Source: Bog-756 sp963704615
Lineage (GTDB): Bacteria > Actinomycetota > Acidimicrobiia > Acidimicrobiales > RAAP-2
DNA length: 64,000 nt
Direction of reading: 5' to 3'
NCBI GenBank assembly: GCA_963704615.1
Contig: OY969923.1
Coordinates: forward strand, 558,001 to 622,000
Of the stretch, positions 1 through 8,699 are shown piece by piece. The notes under the pieces are model-generated. The model was not told the DNA's origin. It was given only the letters and a program-made list of their open reading frames with translations, and made no database searches. Every line of letters starts with the position of its first letter. The stretch's first letter is position 1. Both the position numbers and the translations under genes were made by a program.

Positions 1-123
1 GAGCGGGGGCTGGATCGATCCGGCGACGCCGGCGAACCCGTCGGGCGCGGCCGAGCTGCGAGCGGGGGGCCCGGGTTGGGCCCGATCGGTCTGGGTCGGA
101 AGGGCCACGTCGGTAGTCCACAC
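1..123 (-). CDS. Possible 5' end of a gene leaving the left edge
   Basis: A reverse-strand frame is open from a GTG at 123 to the window edge and reads MWTTDVALPTQTDR followed by a proline/alanine-rich stretch. Its third codon positions are mostly G or C, as in the neighbouring genes. It would be the next gene downstream of the crotonase, 65 bp after that gene's stop. No domain can be recognised in 41 codons and no convincing ribosome binding site precedes it. A second GTG at 108 could also be the start. It may equally be non-coding. Confidence 0.2.
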   Translation of the reverse strand, partial: MWTTDVALPTQTDRAQPGPPARSSAAPDGFAGVAGSIQPPL

Positions 124-188
124 TACGGGTGTGCCGCCGGCGGTGGCGCGGGCCGGGCCCGTGGTTGGCGTCCGGTCAGCCCTTCCGG

Positions 189-1076
189 TCAGCCCCCGGT
201 TCCGCCGGGATCGCCGTCGAAGGGCGCGTCGCGTTCCTGCACGGCCCGCTTGAGCCCGACCTCGCCGGCGCGGGCGTTAAAGGCCCGGGCATCGGAGGAT
301 CGGTGGGCCACCGCGTCGTTCATCGCCGCGAAGCGCTGCAGTTGGGAGCGGCCCATGAGCTCGACCCCCTGGTTGACGACCCGTTTATTGGCCGTGAGCA
401 GGTCCCGCCCGACCAGGGCGATGCGAGTGGCCAGAGCCACCGTGGTGCGGTCGAGATCGGCCTCGGGCACCGCACTTTGCACCAGCCCGATGGAGGCGGC
501 TTCGGCGCCACTCACGGTGTCCCCGGTCAACAGCAGCCGCTTGGTCCACTGAGGGCCCAAGTGGTAGAGCCACATGTTGGTCGGGGGCACGCCCATCGAG
601 CGGACCGGGGGGAACCCGATCCGGGCGTTGTCGGCGGCCACCACGATGTCGCAGTGCAGGGCCAGGTCAGTCCCTCCGGCCAAGCAGTTTCCGTGCACCT
701 GGGCGATGACCGGAATAGCGCAGTCCCACAGCTGCGCCCATCCGGCGGCCAGCTGCAACATGGCGGCCACGTCGCCCTCGAGACCACCCGCCGGGTCGGC
801 GTCGCCCGGCTCGATGTCCTCGAGCAGGATGCCGTAGCCCGAGGAGAACGAGGGGCCGGAGCCACGCACCACCACCACCCTGATGTCGGGATCGCCTTCG
901 GCATCGGACACCGCGGCCAGCAGCTCGCGGACGCAGCGGGGCGTGAGCGGGTTGTGCTTCTCGCCCCGGTTGAGGGTCAGTCGGCACACCGACCCGATCC
1001 GTTCGACCAGGACGGTCGGCGTCCCGGTCGGATTCGTACCGGTCGGGTCCGTGCCCGTCGGATCGGTGTCGGTCAC
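189..1076 (-). CDS. Enoyl-CoA hydratase/isomerase (crotonase) family protein
   Basis: Crotonase-fold acyl-CoA enzyme of 295 aa. Family signs are the VVVVRGSGPSFSSGYG oxyanion-hole region (about residues 60-75) and the second oxyanion strand QVHGNCLAGGTDLALHCD. The usual catalytic glutamates are not obvious, so hydratase, isomerase or hydrolase activity cannot be decided. The start is the GTG at 1076, which overlaps the stop of the CoA ligase in a GTGA junction; the frame is open further upstream only as a shadow of that ligase. The N-terminus is a low-complexity DPTGT/NPTGT run encoded by imperfect 15-bp repeats. Operon context (phosphotriesterase-like, CoA ligase, crotonase) suggests CoA-dependent breakdown of an ester- or lactone-derived acid. 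Confidence 0.85.
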   Translation of the reverse strand: MTDTDPTGTDPTGTNPTGTPTVLVERIGSVCRLTLNRGEKHNPLTPRCVRELLAAVSDAEGDPDIRVVVVRGSGPSFSSGYGILLEDIEPGDADPAGGLEGDVAAMLQLAAGWAQLWDCAIPVIAQVHGNCLAGGTDLALHCDIVVAADNARIGFPPVRSMGVPPTNMWLYHLGPQWTKRLLLTGDTVSGAEAASIGLVQSAVPEADLDRTTVALATRIALVGRDLLTANKRVVNQGVELMGRSQLQRFAAMNDAVAHRSSDARAFNARAGEVGLKRAVQERDAPFDGDPGGTGG

Positions 1077-2650
1077 CGCCCGGTCTCCGCCGCGTCGCCG
1101 GCGATCTCCGCGCCGCTCTCGACACCGTTCGCCACTTCGAGCTGGCGGACCACGACCTTGCCCGCTGCGTTGCGGGGGAGCGAGCCGACGATGCGCGGGT
1201 GTCGGGGCACCTTGTAGTCGGCCAGGCGTTCGAGGAGGAAGGCGTGCAGCTCGGCGGCGGTGGTGGCGGAGCCTTCCTGCAGCACGACCCAGGCTCCCAC
1301 ATCCTCGCCGAGCACGTCGTGGGGGATGCCGGCTACGACCGCCTCCACCACCGAGGGGTGAGCGAAGAGGGCTTCTTCGACCTCGCCCGGCACCACGTTG
1401 TGTCCCCCGCGGATGATGATGTCCTTGGAGCGACCGGTGATCCACAGGAAACCGTCGTCGTCCAGGTACCCCAGGTCGCCGGTGTGAAGCCACCCGTCCC
1501 GCCACGTCTGCTCGGACGACGCCTGGTCTCTGTCGTAGTGGCGGTGGGAGCCTTCTCCACGCACGGTGATCTCGCCCACCTGGCCGGGGGCGACCGCACT
1601 GCTGCGGTCATCGACGATGCGGATCTCGATCCCTGCGAGCGGTCGTCCGGCCGAGCCCAGGTGGCGCTCCTTGTCACCCGAGGGCGAGCGGCTGACCGCT
1701 CCGAACTCGGTGAGGCCGTAGCCGACCAGGACATCGGCGGTCGGCAAGCGTTCCCCGAGCCGCGCCAACGTCGCCCTTGCCACCGGGGCCCCGCCGATGG
1801 TGAGCGCGGCCAGGCTGGAGAGGTCGGCTTCGGGGAAACGGGGGTGGGCCACGATGAGCTGGGCCATGGCCGGGACGATGAAGGCCACCACCGGTCGGCG
1901 CTCTGCCACCAGGGCCAGCCACCGGTCGGCGTCGAAGCGGGGCAGGTACCACCCGCTCAGTCCGCCGTTCATCGGCCCGTAGATGAGAAGAGCACCGCTG
2001 GTGGTCGAGAAGGGGGAGGCGGTCATGAAGCCGAGCCCGACCCATGCGGGCCGACGCCCGTCCGGCTGTCGGGGGCCGTGGCGGACGACCACCGCCTTGG
2101 GAGTGCCGGTGGTGCCCGAGGTGTACATGATGTCCATCGCCCCGTCGGGGTCGGGCGGCACCAGGAGCGCCGAGTCGTCGGGATCGAACAGGTCGGCGAA
2201 GTCGATCGACGGGCCACCGCCACCGACCGTGGCCACCAGGCGGAGACTGGACACACCGGCGGTCAGGTCGGTCCAGGCCAGGCCGCCCTCGGTGGCCGTG
2301 CTGGCCAGGACGGCGGCCGGCTCGGCATGGCTCAGGATGGCGCCGAGCTCCGGCCCGGCCAGCCGGGTGTTGACCGGAACCGCCACCGCCCCGGCCCGGT
2401 GCACGGCGGCATAGGCGATGAGCCACGGGAACGGTTGGTCCGGGCCGATGCCGATGACCACCCGGTCCCCCGGGCCGATCCCGTGCCCTTGGAGTCCGCG
2501 GGCCAGGCGGTTCGATGCCGCGTCCCAGGTACCGAAGGTCAGCTCGGCCCCGTCGGCCAGGTTGAGCCAGGCGATCGCCCCGGGGTTGGCCTCGGCCATG
2601 GCGCCGATGTCATCGGGGACGGGAACGGACGCGGGCACAGGGACAGGCAC
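1073..2650 (-). CDS. Acyl-CoA synthetase (class I adenylate-forming)
   Basis: ANL-superfamily ligase of 525 aa that activates a carboxylic acid to its acyl-CoA through an acyl-AMP. The P-loop-like A3 motif MYTSGTTGTPKAVVVRH lies at residues 175-191, the A5 motif is YGLTEFGAVS, and the hinge/A8 segment is GWLHTGDLGYLDDDG then GRSKDIIIRGGHNV. The A10 lysine region near the C-terminus reads LPRNAAGKVVVRQL. Length is normal for the family. The GTG start at 2650 follows the phosphotriesterase-like gene's stop by 2 bp, and the 3' end overlaps the crotonase start by 4 bp, so the three genes are surely co-transcribed. The substrate cannot be read from the sequence. Confidence 0.9.
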   Translation of the reverse strand: MPVPVPASVPVPDDIGAMAEANPGAIAWLNLADGAELTFGTWDAASNRLARGLQGHGIGPGDRVVIGIGPDQPFPWLIAYAAVHRAGAVAVPVNTRLAGPELGAILSHAEPAAVLASTATEGGLAWTDLTAGVSSLRLVATVGGGGPSIDFADLFDPDDSALLVPPDPDGAMDIMYTSGTTGTPKAVVVRHGPRQPDGRRPAWVGLGFMTASPFSTTSGALLIYGPMNGGLSGWYLPRFDADRWLALVAERRPVVAFIVPAMAQLIVAHPRFPEADLSSLAALTIGGAPVARATLARLGERLPTADVLVGYGLTEFGAVSRSPSGDKERHLGSAGRPLAGIEIRIVDDRSSAVAPGQVGEITVRGEGSHRHYDRDQASSEQTWRDGWLHTGDLGYLDDDGFLWITGRSKDIIIRGGHNVVPGEVEEALFAHPSVVEAVVAGIPHDVLGEDVGAWVVLQEGSATTAAELHAFLLERLADYKVPRHPRIVGSLPRNAAGKVVVRQLEVANGVESGAEIAGDAAETGR

Positions 2651-2652
2651 GG

Positions 2653-3624
2653 TCAGTACGGTTCACATCCTTCGAGGATGCGACGCGGGTTGACCACCAT
2701 CATGGTGGTGATGTCGTCCTCACTGATTCCCACTTTCCGCATCTCGGGCAGGACGTCGTCGGGGATGTGGGTCCAACGCCACTCCTTCCACGCCGATGCC
2801 GCCGACGGGGGGAACCAGTCGACGTGGCACATGGCGTCGTGGGAGAGCACGATCCGGTCGGCGTAGCCCCGTTCGCAGAGCACCCTGACCGATTCGACGC
2901 GTTCGGCAACCGAGAAGGTGCCGATGCCGAAATGATCGAAACCCAGATAAGAGCCGTTGGCCAGGACGGCCTCGTGGTACGCGGTGTCGAGGGTTCCCCC
3001 CGAATGGCCGATGACCACCTGGCTGAGGTCGACTCCCTCCTCGTCGAGGATGCGCTGCTGTTCGAGGCCCCACGGTTGAGGAGGGGTCGGCGTGTGGGTG
3101 GTGATGGGCGTCCCCGTCTGGCGGTGGGCCTGGGCCACCGCCCGCAGCACCCTCTCCACTCCTGGGGTGATGCCGGCCTTGTCGGTGGCGCACTTCAGGA
3201 TGCCGGCCCGCACCCCGGTCTCCCCGATGCCCTCGCGGATCTCGCGGACGAAGAGCTCGGTCATCGGTTCCGGGCCGCCGAAGATGGTCCCCGGCCCGCG
3301 GAAGTGGAAATACATCGGCACCTCGTTGTAGGTGTAGACGCCGGTGGCGGACACGATGTTGATCTGGGGAACCTGGTCGGCCACCGACACGATGCGCGGG
3401 ATGAACCGACCGAGTCCGATCACGGTCAGGTCCACGATGGTGTCGATGCCGTGGTCCTTGAGCTCGGACAGCCGTTGCACGGCCGTGGCCCGGACCGCGT
3501 CCTCGTCCCATTCCGATGCTGTCTTCTCGATCTCCGGACTGAGCACGAAGACGTGCTCATGCATGAGTGTCGAACCGAGCTCGCTGGCCTCGATCGGCCC
3601 CCGCACCGTGTTGACCAGAGTCAT
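2653..3624 (-). CDS. Phosphotriesterase-family amidohydrolase
   Basis: TIM-barrel metal-dependent hydrolase of 323 aa related to phosphotriesterase and lactonases. The binuclear metal ligands are visible: HEH at residues 22-24, a likely carbamylated lysine in ILKCATDKAG, histidines in TTHT and IGHSGG, and aspartate in LSHDAM. The ATG at 3624 is chosen over the longer open frame because GGAGG stands 8-12 bases upstream and homology begins here (TLVNTVRGPI). Many members are lactonases rather than phosphotriesterases; with a CoA ligase and crotonase downstream, opening a lactone or ester before CoA activation is the likeliest role, an inference. First gene of the operon, divergent from the SRPBCC gene across 131 bp that must hold both promoters. 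Confidence 0.88.
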   Translation of the reverse strand: MTLVNTVRGPIEASELGSTLMHEHVFVLSPEIEKTASEWDEDAVRATAVQRLSELKDHGIDTIVDLTVIGLGRFIPRIVSVADQVPQINIVSATGVYTYNEVPMYFHFRGPGTIFGGPEPMTELFVREIREGIGETGVRAGILKCATDKAGITPGVERVLRAVAQAHRQTGTPITTHTPTPPQPWGLEQQRILDEEGVDLSQVVIGHSGGTLDTAYHEAVLANGSYLGFDHFGIGTFSVAERVESVRVLCERGYADRIVLSHDAMCHVDWFPPSAASAWKEWRWTHIPDDVLPEMRKVGISEDDITTMMVVNPRRILEGCEPY

Positions 3625-3755
3625 GTTCCCCGCTCCTCCCGACACAGGATTCCCGTGCCGTCCCGTGGGCCACCGGATCGTATCGCCAACGGCCGACGAC
3701 AGCGCCGGGGTCGTCCCTGTGTGCACCGACAGCTGCGGTCCACAATGATGCGGGC

Positions 3756-4238
3756 ATGCGAGAACACCGCTACTCCTTCGAGATGCCCCACGCCGCGCCG
3801 AGGATCTGGGCTCTGTTCCAGGACTACGACCGCTGGACCGACTATGCGCCGATGGTGCGCCGGGTCGAGGTGCTCTATCCCGGCGACGAGAACCACAACG
3901 GACGGCTCCGTCGGGTGATCTTCAAGATGCCCCTGGGGCGGGAGGGCTCGGCCCTCGAGCTGGTGACCGACGTGGAGCCGGAGCGCGGCTACACCTACAC
4001 GATGATCTCCGACACCCCGGGGAACGACCAGATCGGCCACGTACGGTTGGAGCCTTTGGGAGCCAACCGCACCCGCTTCCAGTTCGACGAGTCGTACAAC
4101 CTCACCTCGTGGCCGTGGCGATGGTTCGAGGGGCCCATCTATCGGTTCATCAACAAGAACAACGAGGACAGCATGCGGCGCGCCTCGCAGTGGCTGACCG
4201 ACCATCCCGAATACCGGACCGACCTGGTGGAGGCCTGA
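3756..4238 (+). CDS. SRPBCC-family (START-like) protein
   Basis: 160-aa single-domain protein. The N-terminal strand and helix pattern EHRYSFEMPHAAPRIWALFQDYDRWTDYAP is the usual start of polyketide cyclase/dehydrase-like SRPBCC domains, followed by VEVLYPGD, LVTDVEPERGYTYTM and a long C-terminal helix ending in RASQWLTDHPEY. These proteins bind hydrophobic ligands in a deep pocket, and some are hydrolases or cyclases. No catalytic residues can be assigned. It is divergent from the phosphotriesterase-like gene and may share its regulation. It ends 13 bp from the convergent MFS gene. Confidence 0.8.
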   Translation: MREHRYSFEMPHAAPRIWALFQDYDRWTDYAPMVRRVEVLYPGDENHNGRLRRVIFKMPLGREGSALELVTDVEPERGYTYTMISDTPGNDQIGHVRLEPLGANRTRFQFDESYNLTSWPWRWFEGPIYRFINKNNEDSMRRASQWLTDHPEYRTDLVEA

Positions 4239-4251
4239 CTCCAAAGCCGCG

Positions 4252-5583
4252 TCACACTTTGCCAAGGGCGGCAGCGCCTTCGGGCATCGGTCGCTCGTGC
4301 AGATCGGCGAAGAAGACCAGTCCGGCGGCGACCACCGCCCCACCGAGCACCACCGCGGCGATCCCGAACCGCCCGCTGAGCGGCCCGGCGAGGATGGCAC
4401 CGAGTGGCACCGTTCCTCCGAAGGCCATCGCCCACAGGGCCATGACCCGGCCGCGCACCGAGTCATCCAGTCGCTGCTGGAGCACGGTGGCCAGAGACGT
4501 GACGGTGACGAAGTAGAACAGCCCGAGGAGGAAGGCGACCGGGTAGGCGGGTCCCGGGGCTCGGAGCAGGCCGAAGACCGCCAGGGTGAGGGCGTAGCCC
4601 CCAAGGCCGATCCGGATGATCCCTTCGAGCACCTGTCCGGCCAGGAAGGTCCCGATGGACAAGGCCCCGACCACCGCACCGGCCCCAAAGCTGGCGTACA
4701 ACAGGCCGTAGGCGATGGAGTCGGCGCGCATGCCGAGGTCGTTGTGGGCCAGTACCGGCATGAGGATGGCGATGGGGAGGCAGAAGAAGGAGAAGAGGAC
4801 CATGGTGGTGAGACAGCGACCGACGACTCGGTCCCGCCGAGCGATGGCGAACCCCTCGAGGAGGCGCCGCCACCCGGTCAGCGCCCCCCGTCGCACCGGG
4901 GCGATCCTGACAGTGAGCAGGACCCCGATGAGCACGAGGTAGGAGACGGAGTTCCCGACGAACACCCACGAAGCACCCACCTTGGCGTAGACGACGCCTC
5001 CGATGGCGGGCCCGATGACCCGCGACAGGTTCATGTTGGCCGAGTTGAGGGAGATCGCTCCGGCCAGGTCCTTGCGGTCCACCAGCGTGGGGATGAGGGC
5101 CGAGTACGTGGGCGCGTAGAACGCCTGACCGATGCCACTGGCCAGGACGACGACGAACAGGGCTCCGATCCGAGGATCGTGTATACGGGTCAACCAGGCG
5201 ATCACCAGGGCCACCACGCTCTGCTCCGCGGTCACCACGATGAGCACGACACGGCGGTCGAACCGGTCGGCTGCCATGCCGCCGATGGGGGCCAGAAGGA
5301 AGAGCGGGCCCAACTGGGCCAGTGTCATCAGCCCGACATCGGTCGACGATCGGGTTTCCGTGAAGACGAAGGCAGCCAGGACGACCGTCTGCATCCAACT
5401 GCCGATGTTGGACACCAACGCCGCGGTGTAGATGCGACGGAAGAGCGGGTAGCCTAGCGCGGCCCGGGCTCCCCCGGCTTCGATCGTCCGATCGCCCTCG
5501 AGCAGCGCGTCCTCCACGTCGGCTGCATCGGAATCGAACGAGTCGTCGTCCGGCGTCGAGGGGGGTTGGGGCAAGGACTGCAA
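4252..5583 (-). CDS. MFS transporter, EntS/enterobactin-exporter-like
   Basis: 443-aa major facilitator with about twelve hydrophobic segments. After a ~45-residue acidic cytoplasmic N-terminus, TM1 begins YPLFRRIYTAALVSNIGSWM, the usual opening of the MFS_3 (EntS-like) group, and the loop 2-3 signature appears as GGMAADRFDRR. Such proteins are mostly exporters of siderophores or drugs. The listed start is a TTG at 5583 with a weak ribosome binding site. A GTG at codon 23 (VEDALLEGDR) is an alternative, so the exact N-terminus is uncertain. The gene is convergent with the SRPBCC gene and co-directional with the SDR upstream, 63 bp away. Confidence 0.85.
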   Translation of the reverse strand: MQSLPQPPSTPDDDSFDSDAADVEDALLEGDRTIEAGGARAALGYPLFRRIYTAALVSNIGSWMQTVVLAAFVFTETRSSTDVGLMTLAQLGPLFLLAPIGGMAADRFDRRVVLIVVTAEQSVVALVIAWLTRIHDPRIGALFVVVLASGIGQAFYAPTYSALIPTLVDRKDLAGAISLNSANMNLSRVIGPAIGGVVYAKVGASWVFVGNSVSYLVLIGVLLTVRIAPVRRGALTGWRRLLEGFAIARRDRVVGRCLTTMVLFSFFCLPIAILMPVLAHNDLGMRADSIAYGLLYASFGAGAVVGALSIGTFLAGQVLEGIIRIGLGGYALTLAVFGLLRAPGPAYPVAFLLGLFYFVTVTSLATVLQQRLDDSVRGRVMALWAMAFGGTVPLGAILAGPLSGRFGIAAVVLGGAVVAAGLVFFADLHERPMPEGAAALGKV

Positions 5584-5646
5584 TCTAGACGGGTGGTCCT
5601 GCGATCAGCGCTGGTCCTCGGGGCCGCACCGATCGGGCACCGCCCT

Positions 5647-6477
5647 TCACTGCTCCGCCGGCTCCGCCACGTCGATCAGGGACTGTGCGGTCAGGTTGAA
5701 CATGGACTCGTCGTCGGACTGCCGCCACAGGTCGAGCAAGCCGACCGACAACGGGTCGCAGCCGTACCGCATCGGGCCATCGTCGTCGAAAATGGCGTCG
5801 ACGATCGCCTTGGCGGCATCGGCGGGCGGCGAGACGAGCGGATCAGCGGACTCCCTCCGCAGTCGGGCGGCCCGGTTGGCCATGGGTCGATAACGACCGA
5901 AGCGGCTGGCGGCCTGGTCGCCGGTGCTCAGCTGGAACATGTCGGTGTCGACCGGCCCGGGAAGGATCTCCACCACCCGGATGCCTGACGGCGCCACTTC
6001 GACCCGCAGGCTCTCACCGAAGGCCGACACCGCGGCCTTGGTCGCACGGTAGGCCGAGTAGAAGGGAACGCTGGCCAGGATCGACGACGACGAGATGTTG
6101 CACACCACCGACGGCCGGTTCGACCGCAGCAGGGGGATGGCGGTCATGGTGGTGGCGACCACACCGACAACATTGGTCTCGAACAGGTGGCGCCAATCGT
6201 CCAGATTGCTGTGCTCGACCGGCAGGTAGTCGGTGTCGGCGCCGGCGTTGTTGACCAGGATCCGGAGGTCGTCCGGCAGGTCGTAGGTGTCGGGATCGGT
6301 GACGTCCATGCGCAGGACGGTGATCCGGCCGCCGGTGGAGTCGGGGAGATCGGCGCCATCTGCGGGGTTCCGCATGGTGGCGAAAGTCTCGAAGCCACGC
6401 TCGGCCAACTCGAGGGCCACCGCTCGACCGATCCCCCGACTGGCCCCGGTCACCAGGGCGCTCCCTCGGATGTCCAC
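5647..6477 (-). CDS. Short-chain dehydrogenase/reductase
   Basis: 276-aa classical SDR. The NAD(P)-binding glycine motif TGASRGIG is at residues 9-16, NNAG marks strand 4, and the catalytic Ser-Tyr-Lys set is seen as ISSSS then YRATK. The GTG start at 6477 is preceded by AGAGGAGA with good spacing. An arginine in the glycine-rich loop hints at NADPH preference, an inference. The 249-bp region upstream (6478-6726) separates it from the divergent lipoprotein gene and should hold both promoters; a weak candidate TTGAAC-N19-TAGTAC lies there for the plus strand. Confidence 0.88.
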   Translation of the reverse strand: MDIRGSALVTGASRGIGRAVALELAERGFETFATMRNPADGADLPDSTGGRITVLRMDVTDPDTYDLPDDLRILVNNAGADTDYLPVEHSNLDDWRHLFETNVVGVVATTMTAIPLLRSNRPSVVCNISSSSILASVPFYSAYRATKAAVSAFGESLRVEVAPSGIRVVEILPGPVDTDMFQLSTGDQAASRFGRYRPMANRAARLRRESADPLVSPPADAAKAIVDAIFDDDGPMRYGCDPLSVGLLDLWRQSDDESMFNLTAQSLIDVAEPAEQ

Positions 6478-6726
6478 GAATTGTCTCCTCTGCGCAGGGC
6501 CGGATTGCCGGCCATCGGCATCGAGTCTGTCAAAGCCAAAGGGCGTGTGCCGATCGAAGCACGGTCGCGTCGCTTGCCGCGCGGCACCGGAGATTCGTCC
6601 ATTCCTTTGAACGAACCCCTGTCACCCGACGTAGTACCGCTCAGTAGTTCGGAGAAGCACGATCAAACTCCCGCACTCACTGCACCCCCATACACACTCC
6701 CACCACGCACACAGAGAGGCCCACTC

Positions 6727-7551
6727 ATGACATCCAGAACCCTCAAACCGGCGGCGTCGTCCGAAGGATTGCCGCGGCGATCAACTCCGAGACGGCGGTG
6801 GCTGGTCGGCGGCGCCCTCGTCGTGATCGGGCTGGCCGCCGCGGCCTGCGGCTCGAGCGCTGCCTCGTCGCTCACCTCGTCCCACAGCAGTGGGGCCAAG
6901 GCCACTTTGGTCACCGTGGGCAGCGCCACCAACGGCCACCTCGGAACCATCTTGGTCGACCAGTCGGGACGAACGCTCTACCGCTACACGCCGGACGGGG
7001 TCGGGAAGACCACCTGCACCGGCACCTGTGCCACCATCTGGCCTCCGCTGACCCTCCCGTCGGGGACCACCCACGTCACCGCGACCGGAGGGGTCACATC
7101 CTCTGAGCTCGGAACCATCGTCCGCCCCGGGGGCACCCTCCAGGTGACCTTCGCCGGGATGCCCCTGTATCTCTACTCCGGTGACAACGGGCCGGGTCAG
7201 GTCAACGGTCAGGGCGTGGCCGGGACCTGGTTTGTGGTGTCGCCCACGGCCAAGGCGGCCACGACCAAGGCGGCCACGACCAAGGCCGCCGCGCCGACGA
7301 CTTCGACGGCACCGACTTCGGCCACCCCCACCACCGCACCGTCCTCCATGCCCGCGGTGACGGCACCGGCCACCGCCCACGCCGCGACATCGCCGCCGGC
7401 CACGGCCCCACCGGTCACCGCGACTCCGGCGACCGCACCTCCGTCGACCTCGCCCCCGGCGACATCGCCCCCGGCGACATCGCCCCCGGCGACGTCGCCA
7501 CCGACCTCCTCGCCCTCCACCACGCAAGGCGGCGGCGGATATGGCTACTGA
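6727..7551 (+). CDS. Secreted-repeat lipoprotein (PF03640-like) with PAT-rich tail
   Basis: 274-aa lipoprotein. An arginine-rich n-region and hydrophobic stretch end in GLAAAAC, giving lipidation at Cys41. Two copies of the 'secreted repeat of unknown function' follow: LVDQSGRTLYRYTPDG with CTGTCATIWPP, and a second LQVTFAGMPLYLYSGDNGPG. The last ~100 residues are low-complexity Pro/Ala/Thr/Ser, a likely wall-spanning or glycosylated stalk, ending in GGGGYGY. In other bacteria such proteins sit near redox or electron-transfer genes; the molecular role is unknown. The ATG at 6727 has GAGAGG upstream; the frame is open further upstream but without homology. It leads a plus-strand run with two hydroxylase-like membrane proteins. 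Confidence 0.8.
   Translation: MTSRTLKPAASSEGLPRRSTPRRRWLVGGALVVIGLAAAACGSSAASSLTSSHSSGAKATLVTVGSATNGHLGTILVDQSGRTLYRYTPDGVGKTTCTGTCATIWPPLTLPSGTTHVTATGGVTSSELGTIVRPGGTLQVTFAGMPLYLYSGDNGPGQVNGQGVAGTWFVVSPTAKAATTKAATTKAAAPTTSTAPTSATPTTAPSSMPAVTAPATAHAATSPPATAPPVTATPATAPPSTSPPATSPPATSPPATSPPTSSPSTTQGGGGYGY
7450..7494 (+). repeat. 15-bp tandem repeat (3 copies)
   Basis: Three near-identical copies of tcgcccccggcgaca encode PPATS units in the lipoprotein stalk. Such tandem units can change number by slippage, altering stalk length in multiples of five residues. Confidence 0.8.
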
Positions 7552-7587
7552 CCGGTCCCCCGGTTCGGCTCCGCCGGTGATCGCCCG

Positions 7588-8685
7588 ATGACCATGACCG
7601 CTGCGGCCTCGGCACCGGCCACTCGGGCATCGGCGCCGGCCACCCGGATCACATCGCCGAGCACCGAGAGCGAATCGGTGAGCACCGATGCCCCCCTGCC
7701 GCCCACCGAGGCCAGTATGCCGGCCACCGAGGCCCGGCCGCGGCAAAGGCGGCTCTACGGCCCCGCTTTCATCGTGGTCGGTCTCACCGTCTGGCTGGTC
7801 TGGATGGCGGTGAGCGCGCTCGGGCGCGATCACACACTGGGCTCAGCTCTCGGCGCCGGATGGGCGGCACTGGTGGCCCCGATGGTCCTGGCCCTGGTCG
7901 CCGCCGCGCTCGTGTGTGAGCGCATCTGGCCCGCCGAACCCCGGGAGGCGCTGGCCCGGGGCCACCTCCAGGACGGAGCCTTCTTCGTTCTCCACGTGCT
8001 CGCCGTGGTGCCGCTCATGACCCTTCTGGGAGTCGCCTTCGCCCAGTTGCTCGGGAGCCATGCCGGGTGGCTCGAGGCCCGGTGGGACCAGTCATGGCCC
8101 CGGTGGCTCCTGTTGGCCGTCACCCTTGTCCTGATGGATCTGACCAATTGGCTCGCTCATTGGGCCGACCACACGTTCATCCCGTTGTGGCGGATGCACG
8201 CGCTGCACCATTCGCAGCGGGAGGTGAGTGTGCTCACATCGTTCCGGGCCCATCCTCTCAGCCATCTGCCCGGCTTCTTCCTGGCCACCATCCCGGTGAT
8301 CGCCGTGATGGGGGACCGCGGCATAGCTCCTTTTCTCATCACCCTCTACGTCTGCCTGGGCACGCTCCCCCATACCAACGTGCCCTGGAGCTTCGGGCCA
8401 CTGGGCAAGGTCTTCGTCAGCCCGGCCTACCACCGGTTGCACCACGCCATCGATGGTGAGAACGGCTTGAACCTCGGCGTGGTTCTGACCGTGTGGGATG
8501 TTCTCGTCGGTCGGGCGCTGTTCCCGGTGGCCGGTGGGCCGGTGGTGCGCACCGGCCTGTCCGACCGTTCGGTGACCATCGAGCAGGACGTCGCCGGACG
8601 GTGGCGCCCGGATGTGATGATCACCCAATTGGCCGCGCCCTTCCGGGTGGTGCCGGCGGGCGAGTCGGCCGGCGCGGTGGGTTGA
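7588..8685 (+). CDS. Sterol desaturase / fatty acid hydroxylase family membrane protein (copy 1)
   Basis: 365-aa integral membrane di-iron protein. After a ~50-residue Ala/Thr/Pro-rich cytoplasmic leader there are several hydrophobic segments, then the histidine boxes of the superfamily: HWADH (HxxxH), HALHHS (HxxHH) and HRLHH (HxxHH), with SFRAHP between them. These histidines bind two irons for O2-dependent hydroxylation or desaturation of a lipid. The substrate is not predictable. The gene lies 14 bp before a clear paralogue with the same box spacing, evidence of tandem duplication. The acyl or isoprenoid target may be a membrane lipid, given the envelope genes nearby; this is an inference. 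Confidence 0.88.
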   Translation: MTMTAAASAPATRASAPATRITSPSTESESVSTDAPLPPTEASMPATEARPRQRRLYGPAFIVVGLTVWLVWMAVSALGRDHTLGSALGAGWAALVAPMVLALVAAALVCERIWPAEPREALARGHLQDGAFFVLHVLAVVPLMTLLGVAFAQLLGSHAGWLEARWDQSWPRWLLLAVTLVLMDLTNWLAHWADHTFIPLWRMHALHHSQREVSVLTSFRAHPLSHLPGFFLATIPVIAVMGDRGIAPFLITLYVCLGTLPHTNVPWSFGPLGKVFVSPAYHRLHHAIDGENGLNLGVVLTVWDVLVGRALFPVAGGPVVRTGLSDRSVTIEQDVAGRWRPDVMITQLAAPFRVVPAGESAGAVG

Positions 8686-8699
8686 AGGGTGGGTTGAAG

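Noticed and set aside
1199..2866. Long open frame on the plus strand opposite the CoA ligase
   Set aside because: GC-rich shadow frame; the opposite strand encodes a clear ligase with all motifs.
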